DNA from: Cycas panzhihuaensis
Lineage: Eukaryota; Cycadophyta
Assembly: GCA_023213395.1 (NCBI GenBank)
Contig: CM041465.1
Coordinates: 148,063,741 to 148,127,740, forward strand
Direction of reading: 5' to 3'
DNA length: 64,000 bases
Every line of letters begins with the position of its first letter. The first letter of the stretch is position 1. Position numbers and translations under genes: made by a program. This document shows positions 55,115-64,000 of this stretch, piece after piece. A model generated the notes under the pieces. That model had not been told where the DNA came from. It saw only the letters and a list, made by a program, of their open reading frames with translations, and made no database searches.

Positions 55115-55545
55115 TTTTCATCCTTGTAAGGGAAACAATTAGGACCCCTAAAGTTACCACCATGCACACGCCCTTGGCCTACTTATATTAGATGAGGAAT
55201 GCCATTGGCTATCAGGTGTATTGGGTGGTAGGCTGAGATGAGAAACCTTTCTTACTTTGGAGTTCAGAGACCAAGGCTAGACCTAGAGAGGGTAAGTGCC
55301 TTAGTTAGTAAAGCCATCACTATTAGATTTGTTGTTAGGCATAAGACCGACGTAGGCAGATAAACAAGTCTGGACGATCTAGTACCTTCTTTACAACTCG
55401 TATATTGAGGTATATCAAGCCTAGCACTTATGTACTGGTATATTAGGTCCCTAATTTCCCACTTATGGGAAGGCACCATTAGACAGAATAGCTACTGAAG
55501 GTTTCCCTTGGATACCCATAAACTTAGAGCCTAGAAACCTTTTTA
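55115..55545 (+). repeat. Leader block shared with C6
   Basis: This is the plus-strand counterpart of 48330-48780. The position is the same in both elements, a short distance upstream of gag (about 100 bp here and 50 bp in C6). It is GC-richer than the flanks. Confidence 0.85.
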
Positions 55546-55647
55546 GGAACTTGGATACTTTTTAAAACTTTATTTGGGAAATCTATAACTTTGGGAGACA
55601 CTTGATAAAACTTTATTTGGGAAATAATAATAGCTAGTTTTGATAAT

Positions 55648-56600
55648 ATGATAATCCTTAAATTTGATGGATCCAATCTTTTAAATTAGAGTAGGAGGAT
55701 GAGACCCATCCTCATTATTGAGGACATGTAGGATACTCTAAAGATAGGATACACTGAACCAGGTCAAAATGCAACCAATGCAGAAAAACTAGTATTTAGG
55801 AAAAATGTAAAGAAAGATAATGAGGCCCTTGCTTTGATTTTTTTTGCACTAGAGGATCATATATTTCCTAGGGTGAGTGAGGCAACCAAATCTAAGAAGG
55901 ATTGAGATACTTTACAACTTATTTATGAAAGGGTAACCTCATCTAAGCTATAAACCTTGAAAAGCAGATTTGAGAATTTGAGAATGATGCCTAATGATTC
56001 TATTATTGAATTCATAACTAAGGTTCAAGACCTTATAAATTAGATGAGATCCCTTGGTGAAACCTTAATTGAATAAAGGGTTGTTGAGAGGATTATAAGA
56101 TGTGTTGGTGAAGTAAAAAGATTCGAAATGGTGGTAACCAATATAGAAGTTTCAAAGGATCTAAGTATCTTGAAAATTAAATAATTAAGCACTATGTTAA
56201 TGGTAGTTGAGCAAAAAAAGAGCACAAGTGAATTACTAGATAATGTATTTGCAACCAAAGCTAGATCAAGTCAAACTCATAAGCTGAAATTTCAAAATCT
56301 AGGGATCAATCCCCAAGGGGGAGAGAAAGACACCCTAGACAAGAAGTATGTCAAAAATGACAAACTAGATATCATGTTCCACACCTAAGAAATCAATGAG
56401 CAAACTAAAGAAATCTTAGTCATACCAAATATCAAAGTCAAGAAAGGCACAAAGAGGCAAACTAATATTTCCATAATTGTCAAGGCTATATGAACTCTTA
56501 AAGGTCCAACTTCAATTATCCCAACAATAGACAAAGGGATAACCAAGTTCCAATTTGGAGAGAGGAAAAATATCTGCTATTAATAGAACCAATCCTCAAA
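55648..56600 (+). pseudogene. C7 gag
   Basis: ATG at 55648 opens MIILKFDGSNLLN and a stop where Trp is usual. The UBN2 core follows: LALIFFALEDHIFPRVSEA, LIYERVTSSKL, LKSRFENLRMMPNDSIIEF, KVQDLIN, MRSLGETLIE, RFEMVVTNIEVSKDLSIL and a 64-codon open stretch at 56194-56388. This strongly resembles copia gag of the DUF4219/UBN2 class. At least eight stops, many in TGG-to-TAG/TGA positions, destroy the frame. Confidence 0.82.
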
Positions 56601-57322
56601 GTAGGAGTCTTAGCTATAGAAGAAGGGATCCAATTCACTGTACAGTATACAATAAAGTTGGTTATACAAAAGATAGGGTATTTGCCAAGAATAGCCCTCC
56701 TATAAGGGGAAGTGCCAATACAATTATTGAAACAAGGGAGAATAATCGACTATTCCTATCCTGCCTTATTGCACATAAGAAAGAAGAAGATTGTTGGTAC
56801 ATTGATTTCGACTGCTCTACTCACATGACCCACAAATAAGAGATATTTCAAACCATTCTAGAAAAGGGGTCCATTATGTTTAGAGATGACACCTCACACG
56901 AATCTATTAGAAGTGGTAATGTCATCCTAATGATAGAATTAGGTGAATATCAACATCTTGATGATGTACTCTATATTCTAGATTTGAAGAAAAATCTTTT
57001 ATCAGTAGGATAAATGATGGATCAAAATTATAAAGTTATATTTGACAATGGTGAATGTACCATTAAGGATAAGAGGAAGAATAAAGTGGTAGTTTCCAAA
57101 GGAAAAATGACCAAGGATAGACTCTTCAAGCTAGTTCTCACCCCATCAGATAATTATGTTTTGAAAACTATAATCAAGCTTGATAGTGATATGTGGCATA
57201 AAAGATTTGGCCACCTAAATTATAATAGTTTATCTCTCATGAAGAAGATGGATATGGTTGATAGGTTACCTCATATTGAAGATGACAAAGATATTTGTGA
57301 AGGTTGTCTCTTAAGAAAATAA
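56601..57322 (+). pseudogene. C7 protease and GAG-pre-integrase
   Basis: HCTVYNKVGYTKDRV (56630-56675) is the remnant of the zinc knuckle. CWYIDFDCSTHMTHK (56793-56837) is the protease motif with Ser-Gly changed to Phe-Asp. LDDVLYILDLKKNLLSVG then MDQNYKVIFDNGECTI lead to SDMWHKRFGHLNYNSLSL and ICEGCLLRK (57185-57320), a complete HHCC zinc domain. Confidence 0.87.
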
Positions 57323-58150
57323 CATATAAAAAGTTTTCCTAATGGTAGCTATAGAGTAACAGGATCACTCCATCTAATCTATATAGATCTTTATGGCCTT
57401 ATGGATGTCCCATCATTAGCAGATGCTAAGTACTTCCTTACCTTCATTAATAACTACACAAGGAAAACTTGGGTCTATTTCTTGAAATTCAAATAAGATG
57501 CATTTAAATGATTTGTCAACTTCAAAACCTTTGTAGAAGGGCAAAGTGAACATAAAATACTCTCTTTAAAATTAGATAATGGGGAAGAGTTTATTTCAAA
57601 TGAGTTTAATGCTTATTGCACACATCATGGCATCAGAAGACAACTCACCAACCCTTATACCCCTTAACAAAATGGGGTTGCTAAACAAAAGAATCACACC
57701 ATAGTTGAAATGGTTAGGTGCATGTTAAAAAATAAAAAGTTGGGACATGAGTTCTAAGTAGAAGTTGTCCACACTATTGTCTACCTACTTAATAGGTATA
57801 CCACCAAGGCCCTTAGGTGGATGACACATGAAGAAGCATAGACTGGATATAAACATAGTATCCACCATTTAAGAATATTTGGTTGCCTAGTTTATGTCTA
57901 TGTCCCTAAACTAAAGAGGACTAATCTAGATGATAAAAGCATTAAATATATATTTATCAGCGATAGTGAGGTTTCTAAATCTTATAAAGTATATGATCCC
58001 AAAGCAAGAAAGGTCATTGTAAGCAAGGACGTTGTGTTTAAAGAAAATGATTGTTATCACTTTGATTATATTCAAGATAAAGGTAAAGGTGTTATGATAA
58101 ACCTTGACTCAACTACTTGGTCTACATATATGCCACTTAAACAGGACCTA
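57323..58150 (+). pseudogene. C7 integrase core
   Basis: LHLIYIDLYGLMDVP has the first Asp (57370). YFLTFINNYTRKTWVYFLKFK lies at 57430-57495 in parts. LKLDNGEEFISNEF has the second Asp (57570). TP-QNGVAKQKNHTIVEM has Lys where the third catalytic Glu stands (57670). HHLRIFGCLVYVYVPKLKR, KYIFISDSEVSKSYKVYDP and VIVSKDVVFKEND (57860-58050) are the conserved C-terminal boxes. About five stops interrupt it. Confidence 0.87.
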
Positions 58151-58328
58151 ACATAAAACATTGGTGTACCAAGTGGTGAGGGAACCTCCTCTCAACCTCA
58201 ACTAAAAGGTTCCCTAAATGGGTTTAAAGGAACCATAACTTGGACAATATTCTAGATAATAACTATGATAGAAGATCTACCCGTTCACATGGGTAAACTT
58301 TACCCTTATGAGTCAAGTCATGGAAACT
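58151..58328 (+). other. C7 integrase to RT linker
   Basis: A short hydrophilic stretch (GVPSGEGTSSQPQLKGS) with several stops. No motif was seen. Confidence 0.5.
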
Positions 58329-59210
58329 CATGAGCCTCACACCTTTGAGGAGGCTAATACTCATAGGGATTAGAGAAAAGTTATCGAAGAGGAATACAAT
58401 TCCATAGTGAAGAATGATACATGGGAACTTGTTGACCTTCCTCCCAACAATAAAGCCATTGGAACCAAATGGGTCTATAAGACTATATTTATATCTGATA
58501 AATTGATTAATAAACATAAGACCAGACTCGTAGCTGAAGGATATGCCCAAAGGGAAGGCATAGACTATAGCGAAACCTTTGCTCTAGTTACATGAATGGA
58601 GATAGTCTGTATGATGTTGAGTTTGACTATCCAAAACGGTTGGGATGTTCATTAAATGGATGTCAAAAGTTCAATCCTTAATGGCTATATTGAAGAGGAT
58701 ATCTATGTCCAATAGCCAAAGGGTTTTGAAGTCAAGGGGGAAGAAGATAAAGTGTACAAACTAAAAAAAACACTTCATAGATTAAAACAAGCACCTAGAG
58801 TATGGTATTCTCATATTGATAAATATTTTAGAGACCAAGGATTTGAAAGAACTCAATCAGATCCAAATTTATACATCAAAATCAAAGGAGATTCCATTTT
58901 GATAGTGGAATATTATGTAGATGACCTTGTCTATATAGGAAATGACTCCCACCTTTCACAAAAGTTCAAGGATGATATGTGTAAAGAATTTAAAATGACT
59001 GACTTAAATTTGATGCATTACTTCCTAGGATTGGAAGTGTGGCAAGATGATGATGATATTTTTCATTTCTAAAAAAATATACACCTTAGACTTACTCCAA
59101 AAGTACAAGATGAGCGATTGAAATCCTTAGTTACATTTGTTGAAGTTGGCATTAAGCTATCTAAACTTGATGACTCTGCACCAGTGGCTCCCACTCTTTA
59201 TAGATAATTG
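58329..59210 (+). pseudogene. C7 reverse transcriptase with intact YVDD
   Basis: One frame runs from 58407 to 59072 with only three stops: NDTWELVDLPPNNKAIGTKWV, KHKTRLVAEGYAQREGIDY, LNGYIEEDIYVQ, LKKTLHRLKQAPRVWYSHID, SDPNLYIKIKGD, YYVDDLVYIGND (catalytic pair intact, about 58910), and FKMTDLNLMHYFLGLEVWQ. After 59072 the frame shifts. RT copies the genomic RNA in the cytoplasmic particle. Confidence 0.9.
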
Positions 59211-59824
59211 ATTAGTACCCTGATATATTTAACATTAGCATGACTTGATATTATACATGCAGTTAGTATTATATCAAGGTTCATGCAAGAACCTAAATTT
59301 AGTCATTGGCAAGTAGCTAAGTAGATTTTATGATACTTAAAGGGTATAATAGATTATAGGTTATGCCATAAATCTTTACCAAACTTCAGGTTAATTGGAT
59401 ATATAGATTCTAATTGGGAAGGAGATATTGATGATAGCAAATCTACTTCAGGCTATGCATTTAGTTTAGGTTCAGCAGCCATTACATGGATCACTAAGAA
59501 ATAAAATATGGTTTCATTATCTATAGTAGAATTAGAATACAAAGTAGTAATTTTAGGTGCATGTGAGAAAATATAGTTACGACAACTTCTACAATGGTGT
59601 GATAATCAAAGCACCATTCAAATGACTTGCAATCCAGTTTTCCATGGCAAAACTTGCATATTAAGACTCAACATCTCTTCATTCAAGAATTGGTCCAAAC
59701 ATGTGAAATTGAATTGGTGTATTGCAGCACAGAAGATCAAACGATGGATATCTTTACAAAGGCATTAGAAAAAATCAAGTTCCATAAATTTAGAGAAAAA
59801 CTTAGAGTTATATATAATGGACAT
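59211..59824 (+). pseudogene. C7 RNase H
   Basis: LIGYIDSNWEGDIDDSKSTSGYAF (59390-59460) has the first catalytic Asp. LGSAAITWITKK, SIVELEYKVVILGACEKI (catalytic Glu) and LRQLLQW follow. After a frameshift at about 59620, FIQELVQTCEIELVYCSTEDQTMDIFTKALEKIKFHKFRE ends the domain (in parts, 59690-59790). Confidence 0.85.
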
Positions 59825-59836
59825 TATGAGGGATAA
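59825..59836 (+). promoter_or_regulatory. C7 polypurine tract
   Basis: TATGAGGGATAA precedes the LTR start TATTAGTATAATG. It is short but at the expected place. Confidence 0.55.
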
Positions 59837-60151
59837 TATTAGTATAATGTCTATTATACTAAATTTGTGTGCAAATGGACCTCAGAAACTAGCAGGCCAC
59901 CACCAACTGTGTTCAAGCCACCACTAGCCATCCTCGAGTTGACAAGGTACATTTGTACTTTAATTTATTATTATTTTTATTTCTGAACTAACAGTCGGAT
60001 AGAGGCAGACTCTCACCTCCCCACAACTATAAATAATCTGAGTATATCACCCATGTATTTTTCAACACCGCCAACAATTATTTAGAGGATTGAATTACTG
60101 TCTCGACTATGGGTTAATGAATATTGATCTACTTTGTCCTCTGTGCTCTCA
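59837..60151 (+). repeat. C7 3' LTR
   Basis: It runs TATTAGTATAATG ... TGTGCTCTCA and matches 52040-52332. The promoter box ACTATAAATAATCTG is at about 60025-60040. Confidence 0.82.
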
Positions 60152-61363
60152 AAAAATCCTCTACTATAGTGTTGAATACGAAATGAAAAATATTTTGAAG
60201 AGAGGGCCTACCATAAAAAAATTACAGTGGAGAAGTAAAGGACAAATCATAGTATAAAAAGCCAGATGAAAACCAATTAAAAGAGGCTTAAAAGGATTAG
60301 TTGAAAGGTGTATTTTTAAACTCTATAAAAGGATATATATATATATATAAAGAAAGGTATATTTTACTAAATATACTAAAGGATATAATGTAAAGTTTGA
60401 AAACTTTATTAAAAATTAAAATATTTTTAATATAAAGAAATGCATTCGACTTGCATATTAACAATGACCTACGAAGGAAGATTTGAGTAATAACTCTTTA
60501 ATTTGTAATGGAATTTCATTCTAAGAGTTGTATTGGGATTGGGTTTGTATTAGTCCAGAGAAGTAGATTGAAGACATAGACTTGAGACAAATATTTTTGT
60601 TGAGTTATTTGAATCATACGAAGTTGCATTACTAAAGAAAGCCACCCAATCTATTTTCTCACATTTTAAGCTAAGAGAAGCATAAATCACAGTCAAAATC
60701 ACTCATAGAGAATAGTAAAGCATATTCATTGAGATCTGGAAACCTCAGGAAGGAATTCAAAGCAAAATAAGGGAGGAAAAGTGGTGAAACAAAGTTGAAA
60801 ATTGCCCAAACCATGCCTAATCATCATGTGATTAACATAACTCACATGCAGCTGAATTATAGGGCTAAAACAGGTCCATGCATGGTACAAAAGTAAAAAG
60901 TAGACTAAAATTAATCTCTTTCGATAAAAAACTAGTTCACAAAGCAAAAATAAGTTTGTAGGAAGGAGACAATTGATTTTGCATGTATAATAATGAAAGA
61001 CACGATGAAACCCTTGATAATGACATGTCATTCTAATCATTGATGGTCTAACAATGCAGTGGATTTTTATTTGGAGTCCAGTGCGAAGCCCCCTACTTGC
61101 CAGCCCTCAATCACATGGTATTTTGGGTACCAAAGGTATTTTTGAACCATATGAAGTCATATTTTGAAAAGTAAATATACCAAAACACATGATTTTTTTA
61201 GATCTACAATCTAACAGTATTCGTATGTGGTAATTCAGAACAAAATATTAGTGAAATTTTATTTTTTAGTATATATTTTTTATATTTTGGCTACTTGTAA
61301 ATATACCAAGGAAGCAACAATGATCATATCAACTACCTATATGTAGATTTCCATTATTCATAT

Positions 61364-61425
<62 letters not shown>

Positions 61426-61471
61426 GTTTAATTATTTTTAAATCATTTTTTATCCTTTTGTTTTCTTAAAA
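60152..61471. other. AT-rich stretch, no genes recognised
   Basis: Only chance frames were seen. It contains a short AT repeat (60331-60348) and a long (TA)n array (61368-61422). The leader or LTR of C8 might be here, but no LTR ends, TATA promoter or PBS could be identified. Confidence 0.5.
61368..61422. repeat. (TA)n microsatellite
   Basis: About 27 uninterrupted TA units. It starts 50 bases upstream of the C8 gag ATG. Confidence 0.95.
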
Positions 61472-62396
61472 ATGGCTTATGGAGGAAGCATAATGGGAAC
61501 TACCACAGAAAATCTTACTAGTCCTAAAAATTATACAATCTGAAAACATTGGATGCATAGTTTCTTTCATCTAAAAATGATATGTGGAAGTACGTTAATA
61601 ATTTTGTAATTGTAAAGGACACCAATAAAATTGTTGATTTCTAAAACAAATTGAAGATTGATGTTGAATTCAATGTTGAGTATCAATCAAATACGAGGAT
61701 TATATTCAGATTTCTTAGTCTATCGATTAATAACAATGTCATTTTGAACATCAACAACACTAGTACATTGAGGTAGTTGTGGGACACGATCATGAACCTT
61801 TTTTAGCATAAAGATAACATGAGAACCCTCAACCTATAGAGTCAATTGTATGCATTAAAGTTAACAAGAAATGTGGTGGATATTATAAGGGAAATAAGAT
61901 CAATTCAGCATCAATTATTGATAATTAGGGAAATCATTCATGATTCTAAAGTAATAGCTTGTGTACTGAGGAATCTTCCACTCCCATATGAGTACTTCAC
62001 AATCACATTGACATTATCAGAAAAATTATCCACTTTGATGATTGGATCTTTGGAATCTCTTTTTATAGAACATGAGCAGAAATTGAAGCACATGCATAGT
62101 GAATCTTCTATAGCACTGGCACCAAAGTCAAAAGGCAAAAATACACCTTCTGAAACTATAGTTTAAAAGGGAAAACAAGGATCTTTAAAGGGACAATACA
62201 AGCTCAAATGTTATCATTGTGGGAAGTTAAGCTATATCAAAAAGGATTGTTGGATATGGAAGCAACAACAATGATTTCAATGGACCTAGAATCAACCGTA
62301 ACAACAAAAGTAGTAGCAATGACAACAATGACCACTTAGACAACATGGTCATGCAACGGACTCAATTGAAGAGACATCAAATACAATCATAATAAG
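61472..62396 (+). pseudogene. C8: Ty1/copia gag fragment
   Basis: ATG at 61472 opens MAYGGSIMGTTTENLTSPKNYTI and then a stop, written here as MAYGGSIMGTTT and NLTSPKNYTI. The UBN2-like body has LYALKLTRNVVDIIREIRSI, VIACVLRNLPLPYEYFTITL and LIEHEQK-type FIEHEQKLKHM in a 106-codon open stretch (61846-62166). The zinc knuckle CYHCGKLSYIKKDC at 62205-62250 has His replaced by Tyr. A Gln-rich tail follows. No protease or pol comes after it, because an LTR begins at 62400. Confidence 0.8.
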
Positions 62397-62399
62397 GTT

Positions 62400-62851
62400 T
62401 GTTAGGAATATTAATGTAATCTTTTGTAATGTCACTTTATAAGTTCTTATTTATGTCACATGTCTAAATTTATATTTAAGTTATTCTAATGTTTAACTTT
62501 AGTGTTTATTAATTATCTTATGTGAAAGGTGGTTGAAATGCGCAACTACATTTCAACGAACCTTTCTTAATATAAATTCTTCTCCTAGATTCAAGGAGAT
62601 GGTTCCGAGAATCTAGGAGGGTTGTCTAAAAGCCTTTTTCAAGGTTGGTTTGGTGGTTAGGTGGTTTCTATATATGGTTTTCTATTTTTTAATATTCTTA
62701 ATATAAACACAACTTTAGGAGGTGGTTTTTCTTCCCCAGAAGGGGTTTTCCACCTGTCAATCAGGTGTATATATGCAATGTCATGTTGTTACCTGTATTT
62801 GCTTATTATGAGATTTTGTGATGACATTGTGCATGTGCCCTCTTTTCTACA
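62400..62851 (+). repeat. L9: LTR with following PBS
   Basis: It starts TGTTAGGAATATTAATG and ends CCTCTTTTCTACA, 452 bp. TATATATGG-type TATA boxes lie at 62666 and 62767. The iMet-type PBS directly follows, so it is the 5' LTR of a plus-strand element. That element continues for at most about 100 bases before unrelated sequence. No partner copy is in the window. Confidence 0.75.
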
Positions 62852-62863
62852 TGGTATCAGAGT
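62852..62863 (+). promoter_or_regulatory. L9 primer-binding site (tRNA-iMet type)
   Basis: TGGTATCAGAGT directly follows the LTR, one mismatch from the canonical site. Confidence 0.8.
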
Positions 62864-62989
62864 ATTTGAATAGAGATAAGCTGACGATTGATGCAATGGA
62901 CCACCTTTATATTCTTTTTAAAGTTTATATTTAAGTCTAAAAACCACAGCAACGAATACTGGTACATAGGCTCAAATTCACCATATCAG

Positions 62990-63900
62990 AGACATAAAAG
63001 AAGAGTATTAAAGAAAGCTTTGCTACAAGCTTGTATCTAGCTCGAGCTTCATCAATTTTTTGCTTCTGCGAGATATCTTCAGCAAGAATCTTGGATTGGG
63101 ATAAGGCTTGGATCCCATTCTCATCTTCAAGAATATTTCCTTCTTATGAAAGAACCTCTAAGGTCTTTCCTTGTCCAAACAGACTATTTCTTTCAAAGGA
63201 GATGCCATCACATCAATCTCCAACTTCTCCATAGGCACATCCTCAGCTTTTGAAGATTGAGGAGAATGTGGAATTGGGAGAATGTGACATGTCAGCAGGA
63301 CACCATGTTGTTTTTCTGAACTGAAGGCAAACATGGATTCAAAACTTGAACAAAATTGGCATTGTTCTGAGGGGAGTCATTTGTAGTAGATTGTGCTGAT
63401 ACAAAACCCTTGGCAAACCCATCAGACACATCCAAGTTATCCAAAGGAACGTTATCCATTTCTATAGATTTACAGTCCTGTTCAAAAGTTGTGGGGGTAG
63501 GGAATCTAACATCCTCAGGCTTCAGTGTTGCTCGATGTCGTTTCCTCTTGGAAGCCTCTGCTGGTGGCGGCAATGATGAGGGAGAAGCAAAAATAGAAGA
63601 AGAATTCTAGATCGGTGGCGAGGTCTTCAACTCATTTGCGTCTTCCACACAAGATTAATGGGTAAATTGCTTAGTAAATCTGAACAACACCTCAGCCACT
63701 TCAATGAAGCCGATGAAACTCGCTTGCCATGAACCTGACCGAAGCTCGTAAAAGAGAGGAAAAGACCAGGGAAAGAAACCAGACCTTCGCTTGCCACCAC
63801 AGTCGAAGCATCTGCAAGACCGTCATCGAAGAACAAACCTACAAATGAAGAAGACCCGCCGCCATGCCACCGCCATACCAGGTAGGTAGGGTTTCTACCT
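62990..63900 (-). pseudogene. Unidentified coding-like region, possibly a host gene exon or LINE ORF1
   Basis: The minus strand is GC-richer than elsewhere and open in long pieces. At 63836-63627 it gives MFFDDGLADASTVVASEGLV. At 63573-63292 it gives MPPPAEASKRKRHRATLKPEDVRFPTPTTF, which has a basic KRKRHR cluster like a nuclear signal (listed here in parts). At 63230-63010 it gives LAEDISQKQKIDEARARYKLVAKLS with a helical charge pattern. The sequence just upstream has GGTATGGCGGTGGCATGGCGGCGG. No family was recognised. It may be a decayed gene, an exon set or a non-LTR element. Confidence 0.35.
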
Positions 63901-64000
63901 TACCCCCCCCTGGACTCCAATCATTTTTAAAATTTGCTTTTATGTTATAAAATCCTAAAACACGTCAGGTCCGCGAGTATATTTTTGATTTAATTTTATT

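Larger units (their letters stand above)
52347..55647 (+). other. C7 leader region
   Basis: These 3.3 kb before gag have no coding. Positions 52350-55050 are AT-rich. A TATA-like segment, CTTATATAAGGTGC, lies at 54050-54063 within TAGGGGCCTC...CCCCCCAACTC, so an unrecognised insertion or a second promoter is possible. A TA/CA microsatellite lies at 55053-55087. The block homologous to the C6 leader follows at 55115-55545. Confidence 0.55.
52040..60151 (+). mobile_element. C7: Ty1/copia element with a 3.3-kb leader
   Basis: LTR-like ends at 52040-52332 and 59837-60151, a PBS and a PPT enclose gag, protease, integrase, RT and RNase H in copia order on the plus strand. Total length is about 8.1 kb. 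The RT catalytic motif is intact. Protease and the third integrase residue are mutated. Stops are frequent in gag. No clear target duplication was found, and the outer LTR ends are ragged. Confidence 0.88.

Noticed and set aside
60726-61040. Minus-strand frame of 104 codons
   Set aside because: Cys/Phe/Leu-rich, with no motif and no neighbouring coding support. Probably random in AT-rich DNA.
1-64000. tRNA, rRNA or small RNA genes
   Set aside because: I saw no cloverleaf with conserved tRNA boxes and no rRNA-like segment. The tRNA-like TGGTATCAGAGC matches are primer-binding sites next to LTRs.

Overview
The window looks like nuclear DNA of a seed plant with a large, retrotransposon-filled genome. 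Almost everything recognisable is a decayed LTR retrotransposon of the Ty1/copia or Ty3/gypsy type. The elements are inserted into one another on both strands, and no intact host gene, tRNA or rRNA gene was seen. Internal labels used below: C = copia-type, G = gypsy-type, T = small non-autonomous LTR element, L = isolated LTR. The species cannot be told from the sequence.

Positions 1-17640 are a stack of nested insertions. C1 (minus) enters from the left edge with gag, protease and pre-integrase remnants, and its 5' LTR ends against G1. G1 (minus) is a gypsy pol. Its reverse transcriptase and RNase H lie at 2470-3550, and the start of its RT region lies at 17130-17210. Between them sits C2 (minus, 3551-17102), a copia element with both LTRs, PBS and PPT. 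C2 is in turn split by G3 (plus, 4942-10955), a chromodomain-bearing gypsy element flanked by a perfect ATGAG target duplication. The C2 reading resumes on the other side of G3.

Positions 17641-25304 hold G4 (plus, gypsy, heavily decayed), an isolated minus-strand LTR with a PPT (22626-22952), a roughly 220-bp tandem duplication, and an unidentified coding remnant on the minus strand (24364-25134).

Positions 25305-51801 are one very large gypsy element, G5, of Tat-like organisation. It has 2.5-kb LTRs, gag, protease, RT, RNase H and integrase, then a second RNase H of the archaeal-like type. An antisense ORF region follows, then a field of short hairpin repeats, a PPT and the 3' LTR. That 3' LTR has received two later insertions. 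T1 is a 1,668-bp non-coding LTR element (TSD GTTTT). C6 is a 7,035-bp minus-strand copia element (TSD GGTTT). The LTR also carries a private 221-bp tandem duplication.

Positions 52040-60151 are C7, a plus-strand copia element with an unusually long leader. About 430 bp of that leader is clearly homologous to the leader of C6, although the LTRs of the two elements do not resemble each other. Positions 60152-64000 hold a copia gag fragment (C8), an LTR with a PBS (L9), and a GC-richer minus-strand stretch of unknown coding potential that is the best non-LTR-element candidate in the window.

All coding units are pseudogenes. Premature stops mostly look like C-to-T or G-to-A changes, as expected for long-methylated plant repeats. 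LTR pairs differ by roughly 7-12% by eye, so the insertions are old.
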